Source of the DNA: Sarcocystis neurona
Lineage: Eukaryota > Apicomplexa > Conoidasida > Eucoccidiorida > Sarcocystidae
NCBI GenBank assembly: GCA_000727475.1
Contig: KL647314.1
Coordinates: 1,729,895 to 1,793,894, forward strand
Length of the DNA: 64,000 nt
Reading direction: 5' to 3'
The notes beneath the pieces were generated by a model. The model had not been told where the DNA came from and made no database searches. It saw nothing but the letters and a program-made list of their open reading frames with translations. Below are positions 25,997 through 33,562 of the stretch, in pieces (within the stretch, counting starts at the first letter, position 1; every line of letters starts with the position of its first letter). A program made the position numbers and the translations under genes.

Positions 25997-28900
25997 GATC
26001 GGCGTGGGCACATTAATATACATATCGCTATATATGAAGATATATGTGGAGATAGACGTGCAGATGGTCACGTACGGATAGATACATGCAGATGTATGTA
26101 TCTATCGTATGGATGGATGAAATGTACAGAGAGAGCCACACACATATAACTACGGAGAAGGAGGTTTTTATCTGCAGAGGATCAGCCCACCATAGGAGTG
26201 CTGAAGACGTGCCCGCTGAGACGCCTCTCGGGAGACACGTGCGCAGTCGAGCAGCAGCAGGGGACTCAACGCCTTCGTCGGAAAAGTCATCAGGACTGCT
26301 CCTCGGTATCTGCAAGTAACACGTATACCAAAAGGGTGGGGTTGCTGCGAGTACCACCCGGCGGGTCTTCGAGAGACAACCACAACAAGGACACGCACCA
26401 CGTGCAGACACGTTACTTTCCTTCTTCCTCTCTGTCTCCGTCTCTCTGTCTCCCTGTCTCCCGCGAGACACGTACCAGCGGAAAAGAGACACACTCCAGG
26501 AGACACGCACCAGCGGAAAAGAGACACGCTCCAAGAGACACGTCCGTTTCTCTCTCTATCTATGCCTCTGTGTCTCCGTCTCCGTCTCCGTCTCTCCTGT
26601 CTCTGTGTCTGCCAGCGAGACGCGTACCAGCGGGAAAGGCCATGCTCCGGGAGACATGTTCCTTTCTCTCTCTATGTCTCTGTCTCTCTGTCTCCGTCTC
26701 TCCTGTCTCTGCATCTCCCGCGAGACATGTGCCACCAGAAGAAGGCCGTGCTACAGGAGACATGCCCCTTTCTCTCTGTCTCTATCTATGTCTCTGTGTC
26801 TCCGTCTCTGTATCTCCGTGTCTCCCAGCGAGACATGTATCAGCAAAAGACGGCCATGCTTCAGGAGACATGTCCCTTTCTCTCTCTGTGTCTCCGTGTC
26901 TCCGTCTCTGTCTCTCTGTCTCTGTATCCCCATCACATTCGAGTTCTTCTCTCTTTGTCTCTTCTCTGTCTCCTCCAATCGCTTCGTCTCCCTTTCTCTG
27001 TCTCGTTCACTCATTTCCTGGGGGTGGCGTTCTCTTCCCCCCCCTTTCCCTCTCTTGTTCTACGCCTCTCTCTTTGCAGATATATATCTACCTGCTGCTC
27101 TTGCGGAGGCCGCGGACTTCTCTTTTCTTTTACAGTTGCCAGGCAGCTGCGGCGGCGTCGGGAGAAACACATCAACTGCTACAACTCCAACGTGAGTGCC
27201 TCTACTCTTCTCGCATGTGTCTGCTACCCACGGGGACATAGCCGAAGGAAGTACGCTGCATTCCTCTACGTATAGAATTGACATTCACACGTATATACAC
27301 ATCGAACACATATGCGGTCCCCCACGTACACAACGACATCCTCATGTATACATATGTACATGTGTCCCCTACAGATAGAGGATTTTACACACATACATAT
27401 ATATATATATAACACGCGGTCCACCACGTATACGGGGACACATTCTTGTATACATATATATATATATATACCCTCTGCACACAGAGGACTAACATAGAGA
27501 AATACATAATATACATATATATATATACAGTATGCGGTCCCCGTTGTACACGGCGACACATTCATGTATATATATATATATATATGTATCTTCCCCCGAC
27601 GCAAACAGGATTTACATAGATAGAGACACCTGCACATGACTCTAGGGGATCACACGTGCGTACAGACAGCGGTGTATCAAGTATATAGATCAACACGATC
27701 TACAAAGTCTGTATTCGCGTCCATATACGTATAACACCTATATACCTGCATATATACATATGGATGTATCACGCCGTGCGCCAAGTACGAAAGCGCTACC
27801 AACATATATATACATACAGACGGCTTTTTGTCCACAAAAACAACACGTTTCTACGATTGATTTGTAGGGAGGCTGGCGCGGCGCCGTCCCGAGCGGCTGA
27901 CGAGTGCCCGCTAGAACGGGACGGAGAATCGTCTCTTGGCTGCAGTCTGCGCAGAAGTTCACAGAGAGGCCATTTCCTTTGCGGCGGCCGTAGAATCCTC
28001 TGCTGGGGAGAGCAGAGGGCAGTGCTCCAGACGCTGCAGATATAGAATAGAATTCTTCGCGTTTCCTACAGTGGAATTTGAGAGATCTACGTGCGCGTCT
28101 GTAGAAGCGGAGGAACTCTTCGTATTTTCTTCCTGAAATTCTATACACCATACGCACACGCAGCTACTTATATACTGATATATATACAGAGCGAGAGAGA
28201 AGGATGTACATATATATAGATATATATGTGTATATACGCATATATATATATATATAGATAGATACATACATACATACGTATACATCCATACGTGTGTGTA
28301 TGAAAATGTGTGTATTTCTGTGTGTGTACGGATAAAGTAGAAGAATACGTCAGGCAGCAGGAGGCAGTGAGAAAGTAGTAGGTCCGAGAGGTGCAACTGG
28401 CAGGTGACACCTTCTGAGCGCTGAGGTGGAGTATACGCGGCAGGATCTCTACCAAAGCAGGTGCCCACATTACTGCTGCTTCTCCTTTCTGCCAATTTTT
28501 GCCTGCATTTGTTCCTGCATGCTGCTGCTGCTGTCACTTCTTGTGCTTCTCCTGCACGCCCCGTAGCCGCTGCTTGGGGGTGTGCTGGTGCTGCTGCTGG
28601 AGACGTGCTGCTGCTGCTGCTTGAAGGCGTGCTGCTGCGAGTGCTGCTGCCTGCGAACGTGGCTGCTGCTTGGGGCCGTGCTGCTGCTGCTGCTTCGGAT
28701 CGTGCTGCTGCCGCCGCTTTTTTCTTCACGTGTGTAGAGCAGCCGAGATACGACTGCGTATGGAGCGCGCCCCGGGGGCCACCCACGCGAGTCAACAAGC
28801 TACCCCCCGTTGCATTTGTGTAGCCCAAACTTCTGTAGAGAAGCGCCGGTAGGAACCGGTAGGACAAGTTCGTCCAGTACATACACCGACGCGCTTCCAC

Positions 28901-31900
28901 AAGAATACACGAGCCTCTCTGCAGCAGACGCTCAGAGGAAAGAACGCGTCAAGGAGAAGCAAGAGCAGCAAGAAAAAGGCCGCACAGAGAGGCTAGCGCA
29001 AGAAGGCTCGAATGTACCAGCGCACAAGGATGCACCGCAGACGCTGTCTCACCTTGGTGAGTCCTGCCAATAGACGCGGTTGCATGCGAGAAGCAGCTGC
29101 ACACATATAGCGTCGGGATTTTCTCTCCACATAAGGCCGACTACAGACGCAGGGATGTATGCACGTGTCATCATCCCGTTTATATGTATGGAAGGAGCAG
29201 CATATACTGCCGAGGAAGTTTGCAGCAGGGCATATTGCCAAGGAAGGTAGCAGCTGTACACACTGCGGAGGATATCAGCACCAGCGTACATTGCCTAAGA
29301 AGTCAGCAGCAGTATATATTGCCGAGGAAGCTAGCGGCAGTAGACATCGCCGAGGAATGCAGAGAAAAGCGAACGTGCCAAGGTCTCTGTGTCTGCTAAA
29401 GAAGGAAGACAAGAAGGTGGAAACTGATATTCAAGGAGTTCAACAGCAGCCGGCTGCAGCCTGGAGGATGCGTGGACACCCAGCTGCAAGAAAGAACTGC
29501 AGCATGACGAAAACGCAAGCAAGACGAGACAAACGTATCTGCAGCAGCATCGTGCTGCGCATGCGGCAGCGACGGCAAGAGAGACGGAGACAGAGACACC
29601 GCTGTCGGCAGCAGCAGCGCTTGCAGAACGAGCGAGTACTGCAGCACGGGCAGGACAAAGACACGAAAGCGGCCCCGAAATGCCGAAGGCATGCAGCAGC
29701 AGCAGCAGCAAAGAGAGACTGCAGCAGCGGCAGCGGTAGAGTATGTAACCGGACTGGGAACAGCAGAAAGAGCGGCACACAGCACTGCCAGCAAGAGGAG
29801 GCATTCGGGGTTAGCAGCACCAGCGGCGGCAGCAGCGGCACGCTCGAATACAACGAGGAGAACCGAAAAAAGCAGCAGCAGTTGCCACAAGGGAACAGGC
29901 ACCGGTAGCGGCTGAGCGTGGTGACAGCGAGGCAGCATCGGCGCAATTGGCAGCAGCAGTAGCAGGCGACGGGCAGTCACTGTTCCAGAAGGAGAGCAGC
30001 AGCAGCGGCCTTGGAGGAGCAGCGCACTCGTGAACACCAGCAGCAGCAGAAAGAGCTACAACAGTCGTGTTCCTAGCAGCAGCCGAACTATGGGGCGGCA
30101 ACAGCTGCAGCGAAGACTCGCGGTTGCAGGCAGCGACGAGACACGCGTACCCCAGCTGCTCCGTAAAACACGGTAGGGCGCCGCAGTGATCCAAGTGGAA
30201 GTGAGTTATAGCGCATGCGTCGACGGCATGCGTCAGCAGTCCCTTGGGGTCGCGCAGCAACTCTTCTAAGGAGAACGATACGTGGATGTCGCTGTTGTTG
30301 CTGCTTTCTCCCTCTGCTCCTTCTCCTCCTCCTTCGCTGCTGCTGCGCGCAGCTCCACCAGGAAGCGACAGCGTCGACGTGTCTCGTGCAGCAGCAGCAG
30401 CACCCGCCCCTGTAACAACAGCAGCACGGGGAAGGCAAAACCGGCGGGATCAGCAACTCCAGCAGTAGCAGAGCGGACAGCAGGAGCAGAGACAACGACA
30501 GCAGCAGATCCGCAGCAGCAACAGCAGCAGACCCGCAGTAACAGCAGAAAATTCGCACCAACGGCAGCAGATCCGCAGCAACAGAAACAGATCCGGAGCC
30601 ACAGCAGCGGATACGCAGCAACAGCAACAGGTCCGCGGCAACAACAGCAGTGTCACCCGGAGACACACGACAACACGCGGCAGCAACCGCGCCACCGGAG
30701 CGACCGAACTACGAGCAGCAGCAGCGACGCTGTCGGCGCGTCACCAGCAACAGCAGCAGCAGTGTCCGCAGCAGCAGGAACAGCAGCAGCAGCAGCAGTA
30801 GGTGCGACAACGCTGAGGAACACCGGAGCAGGACGTGGTGAAGCAGAGACAGGGTGAGACGGGTCAGCAGCACCTGCGATACGCAGCCGGCCAAGCAGAA
30901 GCAGCTGCAGCATTAGCAGCAGCAAGTGCACAGGTGCACGCCAAAAGAAAGGTAAGAGGACGGACAGCAAAACACCGCGCCGCAGCACGAGCAGGAGTAG
31001 GGCAGCTACCTGCAGCAACACTAGTGAAGAAAGCAGCAAAAACACACACAGCCCCACAGCGCTGGCAGCAGCAACAGCAGCAACGCATCCGATGCCAAAA
31101 CGCGTGGCTACGGTCTCGCAGACAGCAGCAGTAGCAGTAGCGGCGCATGAAGCCAGCCGTACTTGCTGCAGCAGCAGCAGCACGAGGAGCGTTGAAAGCA
31201 GTAGCAGCAGCAACAGTAGATGTAACAGCAGCAATCGTAGCAGCAGCTGCCGCCACAGCCTGCCTGGTCCTGCTGGCAGCAGGAGCAGCAACCGCCGCCG
31301 CAACAGTCATGGCAGCAGCACCGCCCGCCTCAACAGCGGCAGTAGCTGCCTAGCAGCGGCCTCAGAGCCAAGCGTCTTGAGAGGGGCACCCGCTGCAGTA
31401 GGGGCACGAATATTCCCAGCAACTTCAGCCGGTACAGCATCGTCAACGCTTCCAACGTCAGGAAGTGCGGCTGAGACGGTAGCAGCCGTTGACCCCCCCG
31501 CAGGAGCAGCTGTGATTCATGCGGCAGCAGCAGCGGTCCGAGAAGCAGCACACCCGCAAGTGCGGCAGCAGCAGAAATGATTGTAGTATCGCCAACAGCA
31601 GTCCACGAAGCAGCACGAGCGACAAGACTCGCAAACGATGAGCAGCAGCAGCGACAGGGGGGCATGTGTGGCAGCACGTGCAGCGAAGAAACGGCAGCAG
31701 CAAAGTGCAGCAGCAGCAGCAGCAGAGTACAGGCGCAGCAGCGCGTGCAGCACCAGCCCGCAGCAGCAGGAGCAGAGAGCAGCAGCAGAGGGCAGCGGCA
31801 GCAGCGGGCACAGCAGCAGTAGAGATTAGCAGCAGAAACTGCGGCACGTACGTTGTTCCTGGTCCCTGCTGGCGTCTCGATCGCAGCTCCTTCGAAGCAG

Positions 31901-33562
31901 TAGTCCACCTCCCTGACGGCTGGAGGGCATGTCTGCGTCTGACGTCGTGTCCTTGCCACAGCTGCCGCTTCTGCTGTTGCTGGTGCTTCGGCTTCTGCTG
32001 CGGCTGCTGCTGAGGCTGCCATCACGCGCGTCGACTGTACTCCTCGGTGGTTCCATTTCCGCGCCGTCGCTTGTTTCCATCTGCTCTGCTGCTGCTGCGG
32101 AGCCGTCCTCCTTGCCAACCCGCGCACGCTTCCACTGCTGCTGCGCGTGTCGCTGCTGCGAGCGCAGCCGATGGCGCCGCTGCTGCATCTGCAGCAGCTG
32201 CAGTTCCTCCCCCGGTCCTGCAAACTGCTGGTGCTGCAGGTCCAGCAACGTCTCGAGCAACGGGTACTTCCTCTCGTCGCGCATGCCTAGGTGTGAGCCA
32301 CAGTCGAACAGGACGCAGTTTCTCTTCCAGCGTACGTACACCGCACTGCGCCCCACATCCTGCCCCGCTCCCAAGACGGTCACATGCAGCAACGACGTCT
32401 GCCCGCGCCTCCGTCCCGCAAAGCTGCTGCTGCTGCTTGCCGTGCAGCTGCTGATGTCTACGCCCCTGCTGGGGCTGCCACCGGCACTTCTTGCCTCTGG
32501 GCGTCGGCCGCCGGCTCTCGGGTGTCCGTACACCCCACGAGGCAGCGATGTCGAAGGGGGTGGAGGCGGAGGCGGAGGCGGCGGCGACCGCGATGCGGGA
32601 ACACGACTCGTTGTTGCTGCTGGCGCGGCAGCAGTCCCTCCTGTCTCTGCGTTTCTTACTCCACCAGCGGCAGCAGATGAGGAGGCGGAGGAGGATGGCG
32701 CAACCCGAGGAGCTCGAGCACTTGCCGGAGCAGCAGTTGGAAGTGCAGCACCAGCAGCAGGAGAAGGAGCTTGCGCTGCGGCAGCAGACGTCTTGCCTGC
32801 AGTAGCACGCTGACGTGGAGCCCCAGCAGGCAAGCGAGTTGTCGCAGCAGCAGGCGGCTGAGAAGCAGCAGCGGGCCGCTGAGTAGAAGAAGCAGCAGCA
32901 GGTGAAGGTGCGCGGGCTGTCGCAGCAGCTGCACGTGGAGGAGCAGCAGCAGCAGGCGAATGTGCACGGGGTCCCGTGGCAGCAGGTGGTGGACGGTCAG
33001 CAGCAGCCGACGCAACTGCTGAAGAGGGAGAAACGGACTGAGGAGAACGGGAAGCAGAGCGGCGTCGCTGGGCAGCGGACTGCTGCTGCAGGCGAGAAAG
33101 GATGATCGGATGAGGAGCAGGACAGGCGAACACACCCTGCTGCGGCTGGGGTGGCTGCTGCCGTTGCTGGTGAGGCGGCTGCCGCTGGGGCGGCTGCTGC
33201 TGTTGCTGCCGCTGCTGGGGACGCTGCAGTTGCTGGGGCGGCGTCTGCTGTGACTGCTGCTCCTGACGCGGTAGCTGCTGCAGATGCGACCGCTGCATTA
33301 TTACCTGTGGAGGAGGCTGCAGCAGGAGCTGCTGCTCCTTGGGTTGCTGGTGCTGCTGCCTTTGCTCGAGCAGCAGCTGCTGCTGCCGCTGTTGCTGCTG
33401 CTGCTGCGGGCGCGTCTGTGTGCAAGACGCAGCAGCAGGAGGAGGCGGCACAAACCTCGGCGGTGCTGCAGACATCTGCTGTTGCTCCTGGGCTCCCTGC
33501 TGGCGCAGAGCTTCCTCCCTCGCCTTCTCCTCCTGCTGCTGAGGCTGCTGCGGCCCCTTCAT
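6758..33562 (-). CDS. INTS11: INTS11-type RNA endonuclease (Integrator subunit 11), whole gene
   Basis: This is the metallo-beta-lactamase/beta-CASP nuclease of the Integrator complex, which cuts nascent nuclear RNAs. Conserved blocks appear in order on the minus strand: GAGQDVGRS (exon 1), the zinc-binding [11 protein letters not shown] (exon 2), [10 protein letters not shown] (exon 4), [11 protein letters not shown] and the beta-CASP motif A glutamate in ECTYA (exon 5), [13 protein letters not shown] (exon 6), SPGMLHGG and [11 protein letters not shown] (exon 7), and motif B/C histidines in YMSFSAHAD and LLVHGEKEG (exon 8). Blocks such as TGDYN, TPDRHL and GYCVxGTVG fit INTS11 better than CPSF73. 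Exons are mostly 90-300 bp, introns are kilobases long, and phases agree from exon 2 to exon 9. An N-terminal extension of about 390 residues rich in Gln/Pro/Ala and an exon 10 full of Ala/Gln runs bring the protein to roughly 1,790 residues, against about 600 in animals. The exon 1 donor, exon 9 donor and terminal exon are less certain. The gene is divergent from NOG2. Confidence 0.9.
7031..9038 (-). other. Probable last INTS11 intron, microsatellite-filled
   Basis: The stretch between exon 10 and the candidate terminal exon is dominated by (TA)n, (CA)n and TATG/CATA tracts (7040-7260, 7470-7560, 7850-7960, 8060-8340, 8680-8870). Non-repetitive islands lie at about 7280-7460 and 8400-8640. 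A ctttctgcag site near 8440 could begin an alternative last exon. Nothing further is supported. Confidence 0.5.
9039..10876 (-). CDS. INTS11: INTS11 exon 10: C-terminal domain with poly-Ala/Gln inserts
   Basis: A large open exon ending at a CAG|GTATGC donor. Patches match the INTS11 C-terminal region in order: [14 protein letters not shown], then [18 protein letters not shown], then [20 protein letters not shown]. They are separated by long Gln, Glu/Lys, Ser and Ala runs encoded by CAG-type repeats, which account for much of the size increase. Several AG sites lie near the 5' end (10877, 10871, about 10855), so the start is approximate. Confidence 0.75.
12175..12381 (-). CDS. INTS11: INTS11 exon 9: [13 protein letters not shown] block
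   Basis: [13 protein letters not shown] follows exon 8 directly and matches the CYMPANGETVTLP end of the catalytic region. The exon starts at a gatcgaatag acceptor that lies inside a GGTGTACACC palindrome, and it contains the 14-bp palindrome (12303-12316) as in-frame VYVH. The end shown uses a good GTAAGA donor (phase 0); its phase does not match the obvious exon 10 acceptor, so the true donor may be earlier or a small exon may be missing. Confidence 0.7.
12302..12317. repeat. Dispersed palindrome, 16 bp, inside INTS11 exon 9
   Basis: CGGTGTACGTACACCG, a perfect inverted repeat. It is read on the minus strand as part of exon 9 and adds VYVH without a stop. It is one of five exact copies of the 14-bp core in this window. 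Confidence 0.85.
13971..14176 (-). CDS. INTS11: INTS11 exon 8: beta-CASP motifs B and C
   Basis: The acceptor is ccctattgcag and the donor GTAAGT. It encodes [19 protein letters not shown] with the motif B histidine and [15 protein letters not shown] with the motif C histidine, then NYGIP. Length and phase (2 bases in, phase 0 out) agree with both neighbours. Confidence 0.93.
14414..14525. repeat. 28-bp tandem repeat x 4
   Basis: The landmark gcagacgggct recurs at 14414, 14442, 14470 and 14498, exactly 28 bp apart, inside the INTS11 intron upstream of exon 8. The period is not a multiple of three, so the array shifts frame with each copy and fits non-coding DNA despite being CAG-rich and open. 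Confidence 0.9.
15510..15735. repeat. About 73-bp AT-rich tandem repeat x 3
   Basis: The phrase gtcaata/gtcaatg recurs at 15515, 15589 and 15662, each followed by TACATATATGCACG-like sequence. It lies in the INTS11 intron between exons 7 and 8. Confidence 0.65.
16538..16753 (-). CDS. INTS11: INTS11 exon 7: SPGMLHGG and GYCVRGTVG blocks
   Basis: [14 protein letters not shown] aligns without gaps to the FEFKHIKAFDRAFA segment of animal INTS11. [15 protein letters not shown] and [15 protein letters not shown] follow. The acceptor is ctgcgcag and the donor G|GTCAGC. Phase 1 at both ends fits exons 6 and 8. Confidence 0.9.
18450..19330. repeat. Long pyrimidine-rich tract (purine-rich on the gene strand)
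   Basis: About 880 bases of C/T-rich sequence (cttctt, cctcttcc, tctcc) with few purine runs, in the INTS11 intron between exons 6 and 7. Because T-rich pyrimidine codons rarely make stops, three plus-strand frames stay open here. I treat them as artefacts. Confidence 0.85.
19692..19941 (-). CDS. INTS11: INTS11 exon 6: [13 protein letters not shown] block
   Basis: After a textbook ctttttttcag acceptor the exon reads [20 protein letters not shown], then the [15 protein letters not shown] and [14 protein letters not shown] segments, all close to INTS11. The last 30 residues (Ser/Gly/Asp-rich) have no counterpart. The donor is G|GTGGGT, phase 1. Confidence 0.92.
20130..20510. repeat. Diverged tandem repeat, about 150-170 bp
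   Basis: Blocks of the form gatagat-agagg-tgtatat-gtgtac, acaaacacacatacgag and tatatggacgtatat recur two to three times, mixed with TATA/CATA runs. The array is intronic (INTS11 intron between exons 5 and 6). Confidence 0.5.
21859..21876. repeat. Dispersed palindrome, 18 bp, intronic
   Basis: GCGGTGTACGTACACCGC is a perfect 18-bp inverted repeat just downstream of INTS11 exon 5 (in the following intron). Near copies with GTGTACATACACC lie at 21480-21493 and around 21670-21697. Confidence 0.85.
21992..22158 (-). CDS. INTS11: INTS11 exon 5: beta-CASP motif A
   Basis: The acceptor is cccgcgcag and the donor GTAAGT. The exon encodes [15 protein letters not shown], then [17 protein letters not shown] with the motif A glutamate. 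The incoming split Gly codon and the phase 0 exit both fit neighbouring exons. Confidence 0.92.
22495..22790. repeat. Degenerate CAGCAGCAACCTGAAG repeat array
   Basis: Around ten copies of a short unit (caacctgaagcagcagcagcag and variants with aatctaaa or gtggtag) fill 300 bp of the INTS11 intron between exons 4 and 5. Unit length varies around 27-33 bp. Confidence 0.8.
23225..23560. repeat. Diverged repeat with (TC)n and (TA)n spacers
   Basis: The phrase gtgtag-acacgaag(a)gaggaaa recurs at about 23245, 23355, 23445 and 23513, separated by (TC)n and (TA)n runs. Spacing is uneven because the microsatellites differ in length. Confidence 0.55.
24375..24667 (-). CDS. INTS11: INTS11 exon 4: [10 protein letters not shown] block with RG-rich insert
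   Basis: Starting at the gcagtagcag acceptor, [16 protein letters not shown] follows exon 3 with no gap against the FFTSQMIKDCMKKV region of the family. That identifies the Ala/Gly/Thr-rich open frame just upstream (to 24966) as intron. A basic Arg/Gly-rich insert of about 30 residues precedes [14 protein letters not shown]. The donor is G|GTAATC, splitting the Gly codon of YTGDYN. Confidence 0.88.
26455..26935. repeat. Minisatellite, about 105-108 bp, CT-rich
   Basis: Units begin gcgaga(c)…gtaccagcgg and continue through aggccatgctccgggagacatgt into a tctctctgtctcc tail. Starts lie at 26463 (with an internal partial duplication), 26615, 26720 and 26828. The array is in the INTS11 intron between exons 3 and 4. 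Confidence 0.85.
27305..27605. repeat. Tandem repeat, about 103-117 bp x 3
   Basis: The phrase gcggtcc(c/a)…cgtac(a)ac…gacaca/ttc(a/t)tgtataca recurs at 27314, 27417 and 27534. Each copy carries its own (TA)n run, and differing run lengths explain the uneven period. Confidence 0.75.
29053..29140 (-). CDS. INTS11: INTS11 exon 3
   Basis: A short exon between a ctgtag acceptor and a GTGAGA donor. It encodes [15 protein letters not shown], which aligns without gaps to the PTQAICPILLEDYR segment of animal INTS11. The Glu-Asp-Tyr part is not conserved. Phase 1 in and phase 2 out both agree with neighbours. Confidence 0.7.
29480..31851. repeat. CAG/CTG-rich sequence in INTS11 introns 1 and 2
   Basis: Except for exon 2 (30143-30265), about 2.3 kb is dominated by CAG/AGC/GCA runs on the plus strand. 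Many long frames are open in several registers on both strands, none with a conserved block, so I read this as intronic trinucleotide DNA. Confidence 0.7.
30143..30265 (-). CDS. INTS11: INTS11 exon 2: HxHxDH zinc site
   Basis: The acceptor is tctccttag at 30266. The exon encodes [13 protein letters not shown] followed by CFTEQLGYA, the core di-zinc motif of the family with all histidines and the aspartate intact. The 5' splice site is the weak point: T|GTCTCG at 30142 fits the phase of exon 3 and gives an ungapped fit to known INTS11, while a GTACGC seven bases earlier is a better consensus but puts exon 3 out of frame. Confidence 0.8.
31852..33562 (-). CDS. INTS11: INTS11 exon 1: low-complexity N-terminus and start of MBL domain
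   Basis: The exon opens with ATG at 33562. The first 390 or so residues are Gln-, Pro- and Ala-rich, then the first beta-strand block GAGQDVGRS and [16 protein letters not shown] begin the nuclease fold. After about residue 440 similarity fades into a charged, Ser/Arg-rich stretch. The donor is not proven: C|GTACGT after 31852 is a strong site in the phase (1) that exon 2 needs. An earlier GTACAG is also phase-compatible and would give a shorter insert. Confidence 0.75.

Noticed and set aside
26198..27241. 347-codon plus-strand frame
   Set aside because: It is built from the CT-rich 105-bp minisatellite, and three frames stay open. It sits in an INTS11 intron.
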